A stretch of DNA of 57,317 nucleotides from assembly GCA_002747515.1 (NCBI GenBank), contig PDPP01000021.1, positions 1-57,317 on the forward strand. Reading direction: 5' to 3'. The notes under the pieces are model-generated. The model searched no databases. It was not told where the DNA came from and saw only the letters and a program-made list of their open reading frames with translations. Source of the stretch: Candidatus Moraniibacteriota bacterium. GTDB lineage: Bacteria; Patescibacteriota; Minisyncoccia; Moranbacterales; GCA-2747515. Within the stretch, counting starts at the first letter, position 1, and each line of letters begins with the position of its first letter. Position numbers and translations under genes: made by a program. Positions 1 to 7,710 of this stretch are shown piece by piece.

Positions 1-1
1 T

Positions 2-244
2 GCCGGTCGAGTTGCCACAAAGACCAACAGTCTTTCCGTGACACATCCGGAACTTGCCAAAGAATATTCACCAAAAAATCAAATTCCAGCAAATAAAGTC
101 ATTGCTGGTACGAGCAAAAAACTTTGGTGGATATGCTCGGTTTGTTCTCATGAGTGGCAAGCTGTTGGCAATAATCGTGTAAATGGAAGGGGTTGTCCGG
201 TGTGTGCTCGTCGGAAGAGAAGAAAGAAGAAGGAGGAGGATTAA
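2..244 (+). CDS. Zinc-ribbon repeat protein, C-terminal end (5' partial)
   Basis: This is the end of a protein made of DUF4379-type probable zinc-ribbon repeats. The ORF track starts at a GTG at 38, but the frame stays open to the left edge and reads AGRVATKTNSLSVTHPELAKEY, which is the normal linker and start of such a repeat. The gene therefore begins outside the window and the GTG is not a true start. The visible repeat has one CxxC (CSVC) and a second (CPVC), followed by a basic Arg/Lys tail that may bind nucleic acid. Proteins of this family are of unknown function and often lie in accessory DNA. A terminator hairpin follows directly. The family call is firm; the role is unknown. Confidence 0.75.
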   Translation, partial: AGRVATKTNSLSVTHPELAKEYSPKNQIPANKVIAGTSKKLWWICSVCSHEWQAVGNNRVNGRGCPVCARRKRRKKKEED

Positions 245-252
245 ATAAAACA

Positions 253-286
253 CCTCATCGGTCACAAAAGTGATCGGTGAGGTTTT
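253..286 (+). terminator. Rho-independent terminator of the zinc-ribbon gene
   Basis: The 13-nt arms CCTCATCGGTCAC and GTGATCGGTGAGG pair with two G-U wobbles and are followed by TTTTTT. It sits just after the stop codon. Confidence 0.8.
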
Positions 287-316
287 TTGTAATTATTTTT
301 TGAAAAAAAATTTTTA

Positions 317-346
317 TTGACAAGGTGTATAGATGTCATTTAGTAT
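317..346 (+). promoter_or_regulatory. Sigma70-type promoter, TTGACA-N18-TAGTAT
   Basis: A perfect -35 (317-322) is followed after 18 nt by TAGTAT (341-346). The predicted transcript starts near 353, which removes the ORF-track start at 325 and supports the internal ATG at 445. Confidence 0.6.
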
Positions 347-444
347 GTGCAATGTGGAGAACAGAAGACATGTTTTTAATGTACAGTACAATTCAAAAAA
401 GATATTCTAAAAAGGATGTCGCATTCACAAAAAGGAGTAAAAGT

Positions 445-648
445 ATGGGTTGGAAACCAAGTCAGGATTATATACATTTGGTAAATGAATTAGCACAAAC
501 AAGAGGTGAATTAGTCGTAGAAGAAAAATATATATGGAAAGTTTTGAATAAATTTAAGGACGGAAAATTACATGTCAAATGTTATCCTATGGGGGCGCCA
601 TCACCAAAAGAAGTCTACAATCATGCTGTTGAATTAATGAAAAAATAG
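445..648 (+). CDS. Small hypothetical protein (67 aa)
   Basis: The family is not recognised. The ORF track lists 107 aa from 325, but an ATG at 445 has an AAAGGAG ribosome-binding site 7 nt upstream, and the promoter at 317-346 would start transcription after position 325, so the 67-aa form is preferred. The product is soluble, lysine-rich and has no Cys pairs or membrane segment (MGWKPSQDY...HAVELMKK). It is monocistronic, with its own promoter and a perfect terminator hairpin. The codon use is plausible and the isolated transcription unit argues that it is real. Confidence 0.6.
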   Translation: MGWKPSQDYIHLVNELAQTRGELVVEEKYIWKVLNKFKDGKLHVKCYPMGAPSPKEVYNHAVELMKK

Positions 649-655
649 ATGGTAC

Positions 656-690
656 AACCTCATCGATTATAATAATCGATGAGGTTTTAA
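656..690 (+). terminator. Rho-independent terminator
   Basis: A perfect 14-bp stem AACCTCATCGATTA/TAATCGATGAGGTT with a 3-nt loop and T-run ends the small gene at 445-648. Confidence 0.85.
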
Positions 691-714
691 AATTTATTAT
701 AAAAATGATTGTTG

Positions 715-723
715 TGGTAAAAT
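715..723 (+). promoter_or_regulatory. Extended -10 element next to a start codon
   Basis: TGGTAAAAT ends 7 nt before the ATG at 731. The transcript would start at or next to the start codon, giving an essentially leaderless mRNA. The same layout recurs at 2688-2696, 25259-25267 and in front of smpB. Confidence 0.5.
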
Positions 724-730
724 AAAAAAG

Positions 731-1507
731 ATGAAAGAAATATATTATTTTGTTATGTATTATTTTGATTTGTTGGTTAATTTTATTTCCAGTTTTTCTC
801 TGGAAAAACTAACAATGGAGGAAATAATCTCTTGGAGCATTCTTGGTATGACGACTCTTGTGTGTTTTGTTGTTTTGGGGAAGATTTTTATTATAAATAT
901 TTTGATTGAGAGAAAAAAGGGTTTGTCACGTCGATTTGCTGCAATGGAGAAAATATATAATATGGGGGTTGTTTTGGTGTTTGTGTATGCAGAAGCATGG
1001 TATAGATATGCAAAAAATACAGAAAAAAATGCTTTTGAAGGAGATATGAAAGATATGCGTGAAACAGCATCTAATCAAATTGTATCGTATCTTTTGGGTC
1101 GTAGTTGTATCAATCAAAAAGACCAGATAAAAGATATTCAAGTACGCTCTCGTGCAACTATAATGCAATCACATGTTCCATTATGGGCCAATGAAATTAT
1201 GAAGCGAGAAGAGTTGTTTAAGGAATTAATATTGCAGTTATTGGCGTATGAAGAATATTTGGCAAAATTTGAAAAAAAAGGTAAATATACACCTTCAGAA
1301 AATGTGGATATAGGCAAAGAAGATCAACGACGAAAGATTTTTAAAAAATATGGAGCAAAAAATGCGACAATGTCTCTCAGTAAAAGTCGCTATAAGAAGC
1401 TTGTGAAGGTGTTTTCTGAGTGGGATGATAATTTTATAAAACTTTCAGATGCAGAAAAATTGTCTCGTTCGGAAAAAAACACATTGTTTTTTGGTGATAA
1501 AAAATGA
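731..1507 (+). CDS. Membrane-anchored hypothetical protein
   Basis: The family is not recognised. The 258-aa product has one strong hydrophobic segment at about residues 33-58 (SWSILGMTTLVCFVVLGKIFIINIL), preceded by a weaker hydrophobic N-terminus. A charged, probably helical cytoplasmic region of about 200 aa follows, rich in Lys and Glu, with no catalytic motif that I can see. Its stop overlaps the start of the downstream phosphoesterase (ATGA at 1504-1507), so the two are translationally coupled and probably work together at the membrane. A -10 element lies only 7 nt from its ATG. Confidence 0.65.
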   Translation: MKEIYYFVMYYFDLLVNFISSFSLEKLTMEEIISWSILGMTTLVCFVVLGKIFIINILIERKKGLSRRFAAMEKIYNMGVVLVFVYAEAWYRYAKNTEKNAFEGDMKDMRETASNQIVSYLLGRSCINQKDQIKDIQVRSRATIMQSHVPLWANEIMKREELFKELILQLLAYEEYLAKFEKKGKYTPSENVDIGKEDQRRKIFKKYGAKNATMSLSKSRYKKLVKVFSEWDDNFIKLSDAEKLSRSEKNTLFFGDKK

Positions 1508-2595
1508 TTTATTTTGTGAAAAAAAGAAGAATATATATTTTAGCAATTAGTGTATTCATTGCAAGCTTTTCTATTGTGAGTTACTTTGTATTTTTTTATG
1601 GATGTAAACCTCAAATAATCTCAGTCAAGATGCATCATGTACAAAATGATGTACAAGATTTTCCGGAAATTGAAAAGAAACAGAATATCATTGAAAATGA
1701 ATGTGAGAAGAAAGAAAGTGATGGGATAGTAGTGAGTAATGATATTGTAGAAGGCAGTGAAATTGTTGTTGAAAAAGAGAAGGAGAAATACAAACCTTTT
1801 AAGTTTGCAATTATTGGAGATAGTGAGCGTGAGAAGAGTCCATATGGTTTTGGCGAAAATGCATATGGTGTGTTTGATCATGTTAAAACATTATATCCAG
1901 ATTTTGTTTTGTTTACAGGTGACATTATTATGGCTAATGCTGATTCACGTGGTCCACGAGTGAGTATTAGACATGTACGAAAAGTATTTGATAAATATTT
2001 TGCAAATATTCCATATTATATTGTTTTTGGGTATCATGATGTTGAATGTGGTGTGACTTGTGTAGATTTATGGCAAGAATATTTTTCTGATCATAAATAT
2101 ATTGCTGATAAAAAGAGAGTCTTACATTATTCTTTTGATTATGAAAATACGCATTTTGTAATTTTGTCGACTGACTGGCCAACAAAAAGAACAATCAAAG
2201 CAGAGCAACTCTCATGGTTGGAGAAGGATTTAGAAAAAAATAAATTAAAAAATGTTATTGTAGCAACGCATGTACCACCTGTGACGTTTTACAAAAAATC
2301 TGCAAAAAATTGTCATGATTTTGCATGTCAACCTGAATTACAGAGAAAGTTGCAATATATTTTTAAAAATGGTGGGGTAGATCTCGTGATTTCTGGACAT
2401 GAGGCGGTGTTTGATCATAAGATTGTTGATGGAATTCATTATATACTCAGTGGTAATACACTTGGCGGTAAAGCAAAATATAAGGGCGTAAAATCTGGTC
2501 AAACATTTAGCGAGGTTTTGATAAATGGAAGTTCAATCATTGTGCGAGGAATTGATATGGAAGATGGACTTTTGCGAGAAATTAAAGTGAGGTAA
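1504..2595 (+). CDS. Membrane-anchored calcineurin-like metallophosphoesterase
   Basis: A 363-aa protein with an N-terminal membrane anchor (about residues 9-30) and a charged linker, followed by a calcineurin-like phosphoesterase domain from about residue 98. The metal-site blocks are visible in order: IIGDSE, TGDII, GYHDVE, ATHVPP and SGHEAVFDH. The usual GNHD box reads GYHD, so the Asn metal ligand is replaced by Tyr, and the first block has GDSE instead of DxH. The active site is therefore non-standard. The domain probably faces outside the cell. The upstream gene overlaps by 4 nt. A paralogue with a more regular site lies at 28863-29936. The fold is secure; the substrate is unknown. Confidence 0.8.
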   Translation: MIYFVKKRRIYILAISVFIASFSIVSYFVFFYGCKPQIISVKMHHVQNDVQDFPEIEKKQNIIENECEKKESDGIVVSNDIVEGSEIVVEKEKEKYKPFKFAIIGDSEREKSPYGFGENAYGVFDHVKTLYPDFVLFTGDIIMANADSRGPRVSIRHVRKVFDKYFANIPYYIVFGYHDVECGVTCVDLWQEYFSDHKYIADKKRVLHYSFDYENTHFVILSTDWPTKRTIKAEQLSWLEKDLEKNKLKNVIVATHVPPVTFYKKSAKNCHDFACQPELQRKLQYIFKNGGVDLVISGHEAVFDHKIVDGIHYILSGNTLGGKAKYKGVKSGQTFSEVLINGSSIIVRGIDMEDGLLREIKVR

Positions 2596-2687
2596 ATAAT
2601 GGGTTATATGTAAAATAGCAAAATTATACATCATAGGTTTTTGGTTTTTGTTTGAAATTAAGGAATTATGAATGGAAGTAATTTTTG

Positions 2688-2696
2688 TGGTAAAAT
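2688..2696 (+). promoter_or_regulatory. Extended -10 element next to a start codon
   Basis: TGGTAAAAT ends 6 nt before the ATG at 2703, matching the leaderless-type layout at 715-723. Confidence 0.5.
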
Positions 2697-2702
2697 AAAA
2701 GC

Positions 2703-2885
2703 ATGAGAAGGATATTTCATAGAGAAGTGCCACATTTTGTAGGATTATCTACAATTTTAGTGTTAGCATTTATGATCTGGGCAGTTATTTGGCTCGGAGA
2801 TCAACAAATGAACGAAGATATGCAAATTCGGGAAGGGAACATTGGGGAAATTCTCTATGATTTTTTGACTTCACAAATTAATTAG
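2703..2885 (+). CDS. Small single-helix membrane protein
   Basis: A 60-aa protein of unknown family: a basic N-terminus (MRRIFHREV), one membrane helix at about residues 13-32 (GLSTILVLAFMIWAVIWLG) and an acidic tail. The positive-inside rule predicts the N-terminus inside. It has its own -10 element just upstream and about 225 nt of non-coding DNA behind it, so it looks monocistronic. Confidence 0.5.
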   Translation: MRRIFHREVPHFVGLSTILVLAFMIWAVIWLGDQQMNEDMQIREGNIGEILYDFLTSQIN

Positions 2886-3014
2886 AAGAGTGAATTATTT
2901 GCAAGTGATCCGTTTTGTGCAAATGTGCAGAATGTATTTTTTTGGTACTATAATCTGAAACGTAAAAGAGAGGTTTGTAAAAAAATGGAAAAAATTAATA
3001 TTTGTGCAAAAGCG

Positions 3015-3043
3015 TTGATTTTTTTTGTAAAAATCGGTACAAT
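3015..3043 (+). promoter_or_regulatory. Sigma70-type promoter, TTGATT-N17-TACAAT
   Basis: The -35 is at 3015-3020 and the -10 at 3038-3043 with ideal 17-nt spacing. It lies about 70 nt before the phosphatidyltransferase gene, which also has a GAGGGAGGA ribosome-binding site. Confidence 0.65.
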
Positions 3044-3110
3044 TTGTTAGTTATATGAAAAATAATTTTTTATAAAAAGTTCTTTATTGTAAGAGAGGGA
3101 GGAAGATAAA

Positions 3111-3614
3111 ATGGATAGAGTATGGACATGGCCAAATATCATCACTGTGGCACGGTTGTTTTTTGGTGTATATTGGCTTTATCTTGCTACATTGCCGAAT
3201 AGTTTTTTTGTAGGAATAATGATGTTTGTGTTATGCGGTCTTTTGCCAGATGTAATTGATGGGTGGCTGGCACGAACATTCAATCAAAAAACGCGTTTTG
3301 GAGAATTTTTAGATCCTTTTGCAGATAAAATTCTTTTTTATCTTGCTATTTTATTATTATTCTCTGAAAATGTATGGTGGTCAGTGTTTATCCTTCTTGC
3401 GTGTGATATAGCATCTACATTTCTTCATTTTTTTAAAAGTGGTGGCGCTGTTAAAAGTGGAAAACAAAAATTTTTCTTACAAAACTGTGCACTTGGAGTT
3501 TTTATATTTGCTAAAATTACAGAATCAAATATAGCGTTTGTATTTGCGAACTTTGTATTGATTTGCGCAACTTTTTTTGCATTACATTCACTATGGAGTC
3601 GATTAAGGCGATAA
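3111..3614 (+). CDS. CDP-alcohol phosphatidyltransferase family protein
   Basis: An integral membrane enzyme of 167 aa. Residues about 47-73 carry the family signature DG-x2-AR-x8-G-x3-D-x3-D as DVIDGWLARTFNQKTRFGEF..DPFADK, which binds the metal ions and CDP-activated lipid. Such enzymes swap CMP for an alcohol to make phospholipids; PgsA (phosphatidylglycerophosphate synthase) is the closest common member, but the headgroup cannot be read from the sequence. Four or more membrane helices are evident. The length is close to the family norm. It has its own promoter, a strong ribosome-binding site and a terminator. Confidence 0.85.
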   Translation: MDRVWTWPNIITVARLFFGVYWLYLATLPNSFFVGIMMFVLCGLLPDVIDGWLARTFNQKTRFGEFLDPFADKILFYLAILLLFSENVWWSVFILLACDIASTFLHFFKSGGAVKSGKQKFFLQNCALGVFIFAKITESNIAFVFANFVLICATFFALHSLWSRLRR

Positions 3615-3618
3615 TTGT

Positions 3619-3650
3619 AGAGGTGATTGTATAATACAATCACCTCTCTT
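3619..3650 (+). terminator. Rho-independent terminator
   Basis: A 12-bp perfect stem GAGGTGATTGTA/TACAATCACCTC with a TAA loop, followed by TCTTCT, ends the phosphatidyltransferase gene. Confidence 0.75.
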
Positions 3651-3707
3651 CTATATTTGTAGTTGATATAATATAATTACTATAGAATTATTTTTTAGAG
3701 ATGTGTT

Positions 3708-4508
3708 ATGAAAATTATTACATGGAATGTCAATGGTATTCGTGCAGTAGAACGAAAAAAAGAATTACAAAATCTTCTAGAGACATATGTACCAGATGTG
3801 TTGTTTTTACAAGAGATTAAGGGGAAGAGGGAACAATTTAGTAATTTTCTCACAAAAAATGAGATTTATGAACAATATTATCATAGTGCAGAAAAACCGG
3901 GCTATGCAGGTACAGGTATTTGGATTAGTCGGGAATTTCTGCAAAATGTAAGTGATGCTACATTTGATGTTCAAGTGCCAAAAGCACCAAATGCAGATGA
4001 AGGACGTGTATCACATGTATCTTTTGTGTTTAATGAACAAATATATGATTTATTATCAATTTATTTTCCAAATGGCGGTAAGAGTGAAAAGGCATGGGAA
4101 GAAAAATTAGATTTTTTTGATCGTGTTTTGGAATATATGAATGAACTTCGTAATCGAGAGCATGAAGTGATTGTCGGAGGTGATATGAATGTAGCACATA
4201 CAGAGATTGATCTTGCGCGTGCAAAGGAGAATGATGGTAATATTGGATTTCATCCACGAGAGCGTGCATGGATGGATCGCGTTTTGGAAAATGATTGGGC
4301 GGATGTATGGCGGACAAAAAATCCTAAAGTAACAGATGTGTATTCATGGTGGGATATGATTACACGTGCACGAGAAAGAAATGTGGGATGGCGTATTGAT
4401 TATTTTTTTGTAGACAAGAATTTTGTTAAAAAAGTGAGTGAGATAGAATATCTCAATGAACAGATGGGTTCTGATCACTGTCCACTTTTTATGCAGATTG
4501 ATGTGTAA
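3708..4508 (+). CDS. xth: Exodeoxyribonuclease III / AP endonuclease
   Basis: A 266-aa enzyme of the exonuclease III family, close to the usual length. It should cut DNA 5' of abasic sites and degrade 3' ends during base excision repair. Family blocks are intact: TWNVNGIRA at the start, LQEIKG (metal-binding Glu), SIYFPNG, GGDMNVAHTEID, the WRIDYFFV block and the C-terminal GSDHCPL with the catalytic His. An AT-rich -10-like region (TTGATATAATATAAT) lies just upstream. Two methyltransferase genes follow within a few nucleotides or tens of nucleotides, so the repair gene probably heads a short operon. Confidence 0.93.
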   Translation: MKIITWNVNGIRAVERKKELQNLLETYVPDVLFLQEIKGKREQFSNFLTKNEIYEQYYHSAEKPGYAGTGIWISREFLQNVSDATFDVQVPKAPNADEGRVSHVSFVFNEQIYDLLSIYFPNGGKSEKAWEEKLDFFDRVLEYMNELRNREHEVIVGGDMNVAHTEIDLARAKENDGNIGFHPRERAWMDRVLENDWADVWRTKNPKVTDVYSWWDMITRARERNVGWRIDYFFVDKNFVKKVSEIEYLNEQMGSDHCPLFMQIDV

Positions 4509-4511
4509 TAT

Positions 4512-5048
4512 ATGATTGAGATACTTTTTTCAATTTTTGTAGTTATTTTATGTGTGTGGATTATATATACAGTGCTTTTTCTTGCACCGTGGCTACCAAC
4601 TTTTTCCAGAGATATGAAACGCATTGTGGAAATCGCAAACCTCGATGAAGGAGATGTCTTTTGTGAATTAGGATCAGGAGATGGACGTGTGAGTTTTTAT
4701 GTGAGTGAAAAAAGTCCACAGGCAAAAATTATTGGCGTAGAGATTTCTTATATATTACATAGTATTGCTAGTGTAAAAAAAATGTTTTCTCATGCAAAAA
4801 ACATCACATTTAAAAGAGAAGATATTTATAGAACAAATCTTAGTGATGTAGATGTAATCTATGTATTTGCAACATCACGATCTGCGAATAGACTTGCAAG
4901 ATATTTACAAAAATCTGTAAAAAAAGGTTCTCGAATCATATCTTATAATTTTCAGTTACCATTTGAGTCAAAGGTAGCAACTGAAAAGAAGGTAAAAGAA
5001 AAAAAGAGGACATGGTATTATATGTGTATGATATGGTTAGATAAATAA
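4512..5048 (+). CDS. Membrane-anchored class I SAM-dependent methyltransferase
   Basis: A 178-aa protein that begins 3 nt after xth. An N-terminal membrane segment (about residues 2-27) is followed by a small Rossmann methyltransferase domain. Motif I, FCELGSGDGRVSFYV, and an acidic end of strand 2, GVEIS, mark the AdoMet site; DVIYVFA is the likely motif IV. No substrate-specific motif was seen. It lies in a short + strand series with xth and trmB. The methyltransferase fold is clear but the substrate is unknown. Confidence 0.75.
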   Translation: MIEILFSIFVVILCVWIIYTVLFLAPWLPTFSRDMKRIVEIANLDEGDVFCELGSGDGRVSFYVSEKSPQAKIIGVEISYILHSIASVKKMFSHAKNITFKREDIYRTNLSDVDVIYVFATSRSANRLARYLQKSVKKGSRIISYNFQLPFESKVATEKKVKEKKRTWYYMCMIWLDK

Positions 5049-5099
5049 TGATGTGTGGCTAGTGGTAAACAGATGTAATCAGTGATAATATATTAAGCT

Positions 5100-5705
5100 A
5101 TGGTACAAAATCGTGTGAGACATCATGTAAATCCATTGGCAGATCGTACAGAACATCGATTTAGTGGATTTGGTAATGATAAACCTATTATTGTGGATAT
5201 TGGTGCTGATAGGGGAGAATTCAGTGAAAAATTAGTATATCTTTTTGGTGAAGAAAAAAATTTTATCGTGTGTGAAATTCGTAAGCCATTGGCGAGAAAG
5301 CTTGAGAAAAAATTTGAGAGTTACAAAAATGTTGTAGTTTTTGATGGTGATATGGTGCGAAATTTTGAAAATATTTTAAAACCATCTGTAGATAGTAATA
5401 TTCTCATTGAAGAAATATATATAAATTTTCCAGATCCATGGTTTAAAGAGCGACACAAAAAACGACGTATTATACATAAAGCATTTTTGGAGAGTGTGCA
5501 AAGGTGGATATCACCACAAACAAAATGGATTTTTCAGACAGACCAAAAGCAATTGTTTGATGAAACTGTGGAGGTTTTGAAAGAAATTGAAAATAGTGAA
5601 TTACATTTTTTTGATGAATCGCCATATGGTTACACAACAAAATGGGAGGATGCAAAAGTATCGGCAGGTAATAGGATTTATCGAGTATTTTTTTATTTAA
5701 AATAA
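5100..5705 (+). CDS. trmB: tRNA (guanine(46)-N7)-methyltransferase
   Basis: TrmB methylates G46 in the variable loop of tRNAs using AdoMet. The 201-aa sequence has motif I DIGADRGEFSEKL, the strand-2 acidic CEIRKPL, and the hallmark INFPDPWFKERHKKRR block that forms the tRNA and AdoMet pocket, followed by the FQTDQK region. Length and motif order fit the family. The start is the first ATG in frame. It lies 51 nt after the preceding methyltransferase. Confidence 0.92.
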   Translation: MVQNRVRHHVNPLADRTEHRFSGFGNDKPIIVDIGADRGEFSEKLVYLFGEEKNFIVCEIRKPLARKLEKKFESYKNVVVFDGDMVRNFENILKPSVDSNILIEEIYINFPDPWFKERHKKRRIIHKAFLESVQRWISPQTKWIFQTDQKQLFDETVEVLKEIENSELHFFDESPYGYTTKWEDAKVSAGNRIYRVFFYLK

Positions 5706-5708
5706 TAT

Positions 5709-6083
5709 ATGCAAAAAGAAATGTTTTATTTTTTATTATTTCTCATATCAATCTTCTTTATAGGATGGTATATTGTCGCGTATTCTTTTTATGATAGTCA
5801 AGTTGACGAACAAAAGGTATTTGTAACAGATGGATGTACACTTTTTTTTGATGGAAAATTACATGAATGTTGCGTGGAACATGATCGTGCATACTGGCAA
5901 GGTGGTTCTAGTACGCAGCGAAAGAGTGTGGATGAAAAATTTAAAGAGTGTGTTTATAAAACTTCAAATAATAAGATGCTCTCATACGGTATGTATGTAG
6001 CTGTACGCGTTTTTGCTATTCCATATATTAATACGCCATGGAGGTGGGGATTTGGATGGGAGTTTGGTCGAGGGTACTTGTAA
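5709..6083 (+). CDS. Membrane-anchored phospholipase A2-like protein
   Basis: A 124-aa protein starting 3 nt after trmB. Residues about 6-28 form a membrane anchor. The outer part holds DGCTLFFDG followed by CCVEHDRAYWQGG at residues 54-66, which matches the CCxxHDxxY active-site helix of phospholipase A2-like folds, with His58-Asp59 as the candidate catalytic pair. A further Cys in FKECVY could complete disulfides. It belongs to a family of small bacterial proteins with this signature whose enzymatic activity is mostly untested. Lipase activity is an inference from the motif only. Confidence 0.6.
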   Translation: MQKEMFYFLLFLISIFFIGWYIVAYSFYDSQVDEQKVFVTDGCTLFFDGKLHECCVEHDRAYWQGGSSTQRKSVDEKFKECVYKTSNNKMLSYGMYVAVRVFAIPYINTPWRWGFGWEFGRGYL

Positions 6084-6094
6084 TGATAATTTAT

Positions 6095-6122
6095 GAATTT
6101 TTAATTTTCAAAATTCTTTTTT
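6095..6122 (+). terminator. Weak AT-rich terminator between convergent genes
   Basis: GAATTTT/AAAATTC stem followed by TTTTTTA, between the phospholipase-like gene (+) and the aminotransferase (-). The stem is nearly all A-T, so support is modest. Confidence 0.4.
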
Positions 6123-6133
6123 ACTATATATAA

Positions 6134-7198
6134 TTATTTTTGGTATTCGTTTTCTAAATACAATTTAAATCTTTTGAGGCCTTCGATGATTTTTTTTTCG
6201 TCAAGTGCATAACTCAGTCTGATACGGTCTTTTTTACCAAACCATTCTCCATTATAGACCACAATATTATATTTGTAGTAGAGATCTTCCATGACTTTTT
6301 GCGGATTTTTAATTGTGACAAAAACATAAAATGCACCTTCAGGTTTCCATACTTGCAGGCCAAGTTTTTTGATGCCATTGTAGATTAGATCACGTCTTTT
6401 TTGCCAAATATGTGCTTGATCATTGAGATATTTCTGTGACATTTTAGTTGCCATAAGTGCCATCTCTTGACTGACAATACTTGTGTTCATGGAAGTGTGT
6501 GTTTTTATTTCCGTCATTTTTTTAATCCAATCATGGTTTCGTGCATAAATATATCCAATACGCGCACCACACAGTGAATATGATTTTGAAAAAGAATTGA
6601 TAGTGAGAACATTTTCCCCTTCAATGAGATAATTCTTTCTCTCGTAAATCATATCTTTGTACACTTCATCAGATAATACATAGATGCCATGTTTTTGTGT
6701 AATTTTTTCAATTTCTTTTAATGTATCAATTTCTTGTACAGTTCCAGTTGGGTTTCCAGGAGAATTGATGATGACAGCTTTACAATTTTTGACTTTTTCT
6801 TTGAAATTTTTTATATCAATTTTTCCTTTAACAAGATCATAATATCTACATGTCATATGTGCATACTTCACGTTGTGTGGATAAGAATAATAATAGGGTC
6901 GTGGTATAAGAATTTTTGCATCTTTTTCGTAAAGTGCTCTCAGAGCGAGGTCGATTCCTTCGGATGCACCGTTGGTAATAATGATATTTTCTTTTTTTGC
7001 GCCTGGATAATTTTTTGCGATTGCTTTACGTAATTTTTCTTTTCCTTGTATTTCACCATATTTAAATTCTTTGTAATCTTTGAGAAAGTCAAAACAAATT
7101 TTAGGTGGCGGAAGATCTGGTTGTCCAGAGCCAAAAGATATGAGGTTATCTGATTGCTTTCCAATGAAAAAAGAAGCACTTGTAATTTTTTTGTTCAT
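6134..7198 (-). CDS. PLP-dependent class I/II aminotransferase
   Basis: A fold-type I pyridoxal-phosphate enzyme of the aspartate aminotransferase superfamily. Visible blocks: GSGQPDLPPP near the N-terminus, NGASEGIDLALRAL (cofactor phosphate region), INSPGNPTGT, LSDEVYKDM and SFSKSYSLCGARIGY, where the Lys forms the Schiff base. A late Arg in RIRLSYA should bind the substrate carboxylate. The ORF track begins 14 codons earlier, but MNKKITSASFF at 7198 fits the family better and neither start has a ribosome-binding site. The amino donor and product cannot be read from sequence. Confidence 0.87.
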   Translation of the reverse strand: MNKKITSASFFIGKQSDNLISFGSGQPDLPPPKICFDFLKDYKEFKYGEIQGKEKLRKAIAKNYPGAKKENIIITNGASEGIDLALRALYEKDAKILIPRPYYYSYPHNVKYAHMTCRYYDLVKGKIDIKNFKEKVKNCKAVIINSPGNPTGTVQEIDTLKEIEKITQKHGIYVLSDEVYKDMIYERKNYLIEGENVLTINSFSKSYSLCGARIGYIYARNHDWIKKMTEIKTHTSMNTSIVSQEMALMATKMSQKYLNDQAHIWQKRRDLIYNGIKKLGLQVWKPEGAFYVFVTIKNPQKVMEDLYYKYNIVVYNGEWFGKKDRIRLSYALDEKKIIEGLKRFKLYLENEYQK

Positions 7199-7263
7199 AA
7201 TATCTTGTAAGCATATAAAAGATAACTCTAAATGTATCACATCAAAAAAATCTAATCAAAACA

Positions 7264-7288
7264 AAAACCTCGAAAATTTCGAGGTTTT
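7264..7288 (-). terminator. Rho-independent terminator of the signalling operon
   Basis: AAAACCTCGAAA/TTTCGAGGTTTT palindrome; on the minus strand it is followed by TTTTTGTTTT. It lies 17 nt after the response-regulator stop. Confidence 0.75.
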
Positions 7289-7304
7289 CAAAATAACTCT
7301 TAGA

Positions 7305-7691
7305 TTATTTTACATCTTTGCAACCTTCTTCTAAAGTTTTTGTAACTGCATTAACGATTTCATCTGGCGTATATTCTGATTTGACCATATATTTTACAGC
7401 ACCCATATCAAGTGCTTTTTGTATATCTTCATCATTATCGAGATTACTAATAACAATGATATTGCATTTGAATTTTGCATTTTCTTGTAATGCTTCTAAT
7501 ATTGCAAATCCGTCCATTTGAGGCATCATGATATCGAGAAGGACAAGATCTGGTTCAAAATCAATTGCGCGCATAGCACCAGTAAGACCATTTTCTTCTG
7601 ATAAAACTTCATATCCGCGAGCACTAAGTGCGCTTTCATACATTTCTCGGATATCTGCGTGATCATCAATGATCAATATTTTTTTGTTCAT
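7305..7691 (-). CDS. Single-domain response regulator (CheY-like receiver)
   Basis: A 128-aa receiver domain with no output domain. The phosphorylation site is complete: Asp9-Asp10 (metal), Asp53 in LLDIMMP (phospho-acceptor), Ser82 and Lys104 (in MVKSEYTP). Without a DNA-binding domain it must signal by protein contact or act as a phosphate shuttle. It is the last gene of a minus-strand operon behind two sCache histidine kinases, 19 nt after the second one, and is their obvious partner. A terminator follows. Confidence 0.92.
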   Translation of the reverse strand: MNKKILIIDDHADIREMYESALSARGYEVLSEENGLTGAMRAIDFEPDLVLLDIMMPQMDGFAILEALQENAKFKCNIIVISNLDNDEDIQKALDMGAVKYMVKSEYTPDEIVNAVTKTLEEGCKDVK

Positions 7692-7710
7692 ATGTTTATT
7701 AAATTATAAA

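Noticed and set aside
38-244. Complete 68-aa ORF starting at GTG 38
   Set aside because: The frame is open to the window edge and the upstream residues continue a zinc-ribbon repeat, so it is the end of a longer gene.
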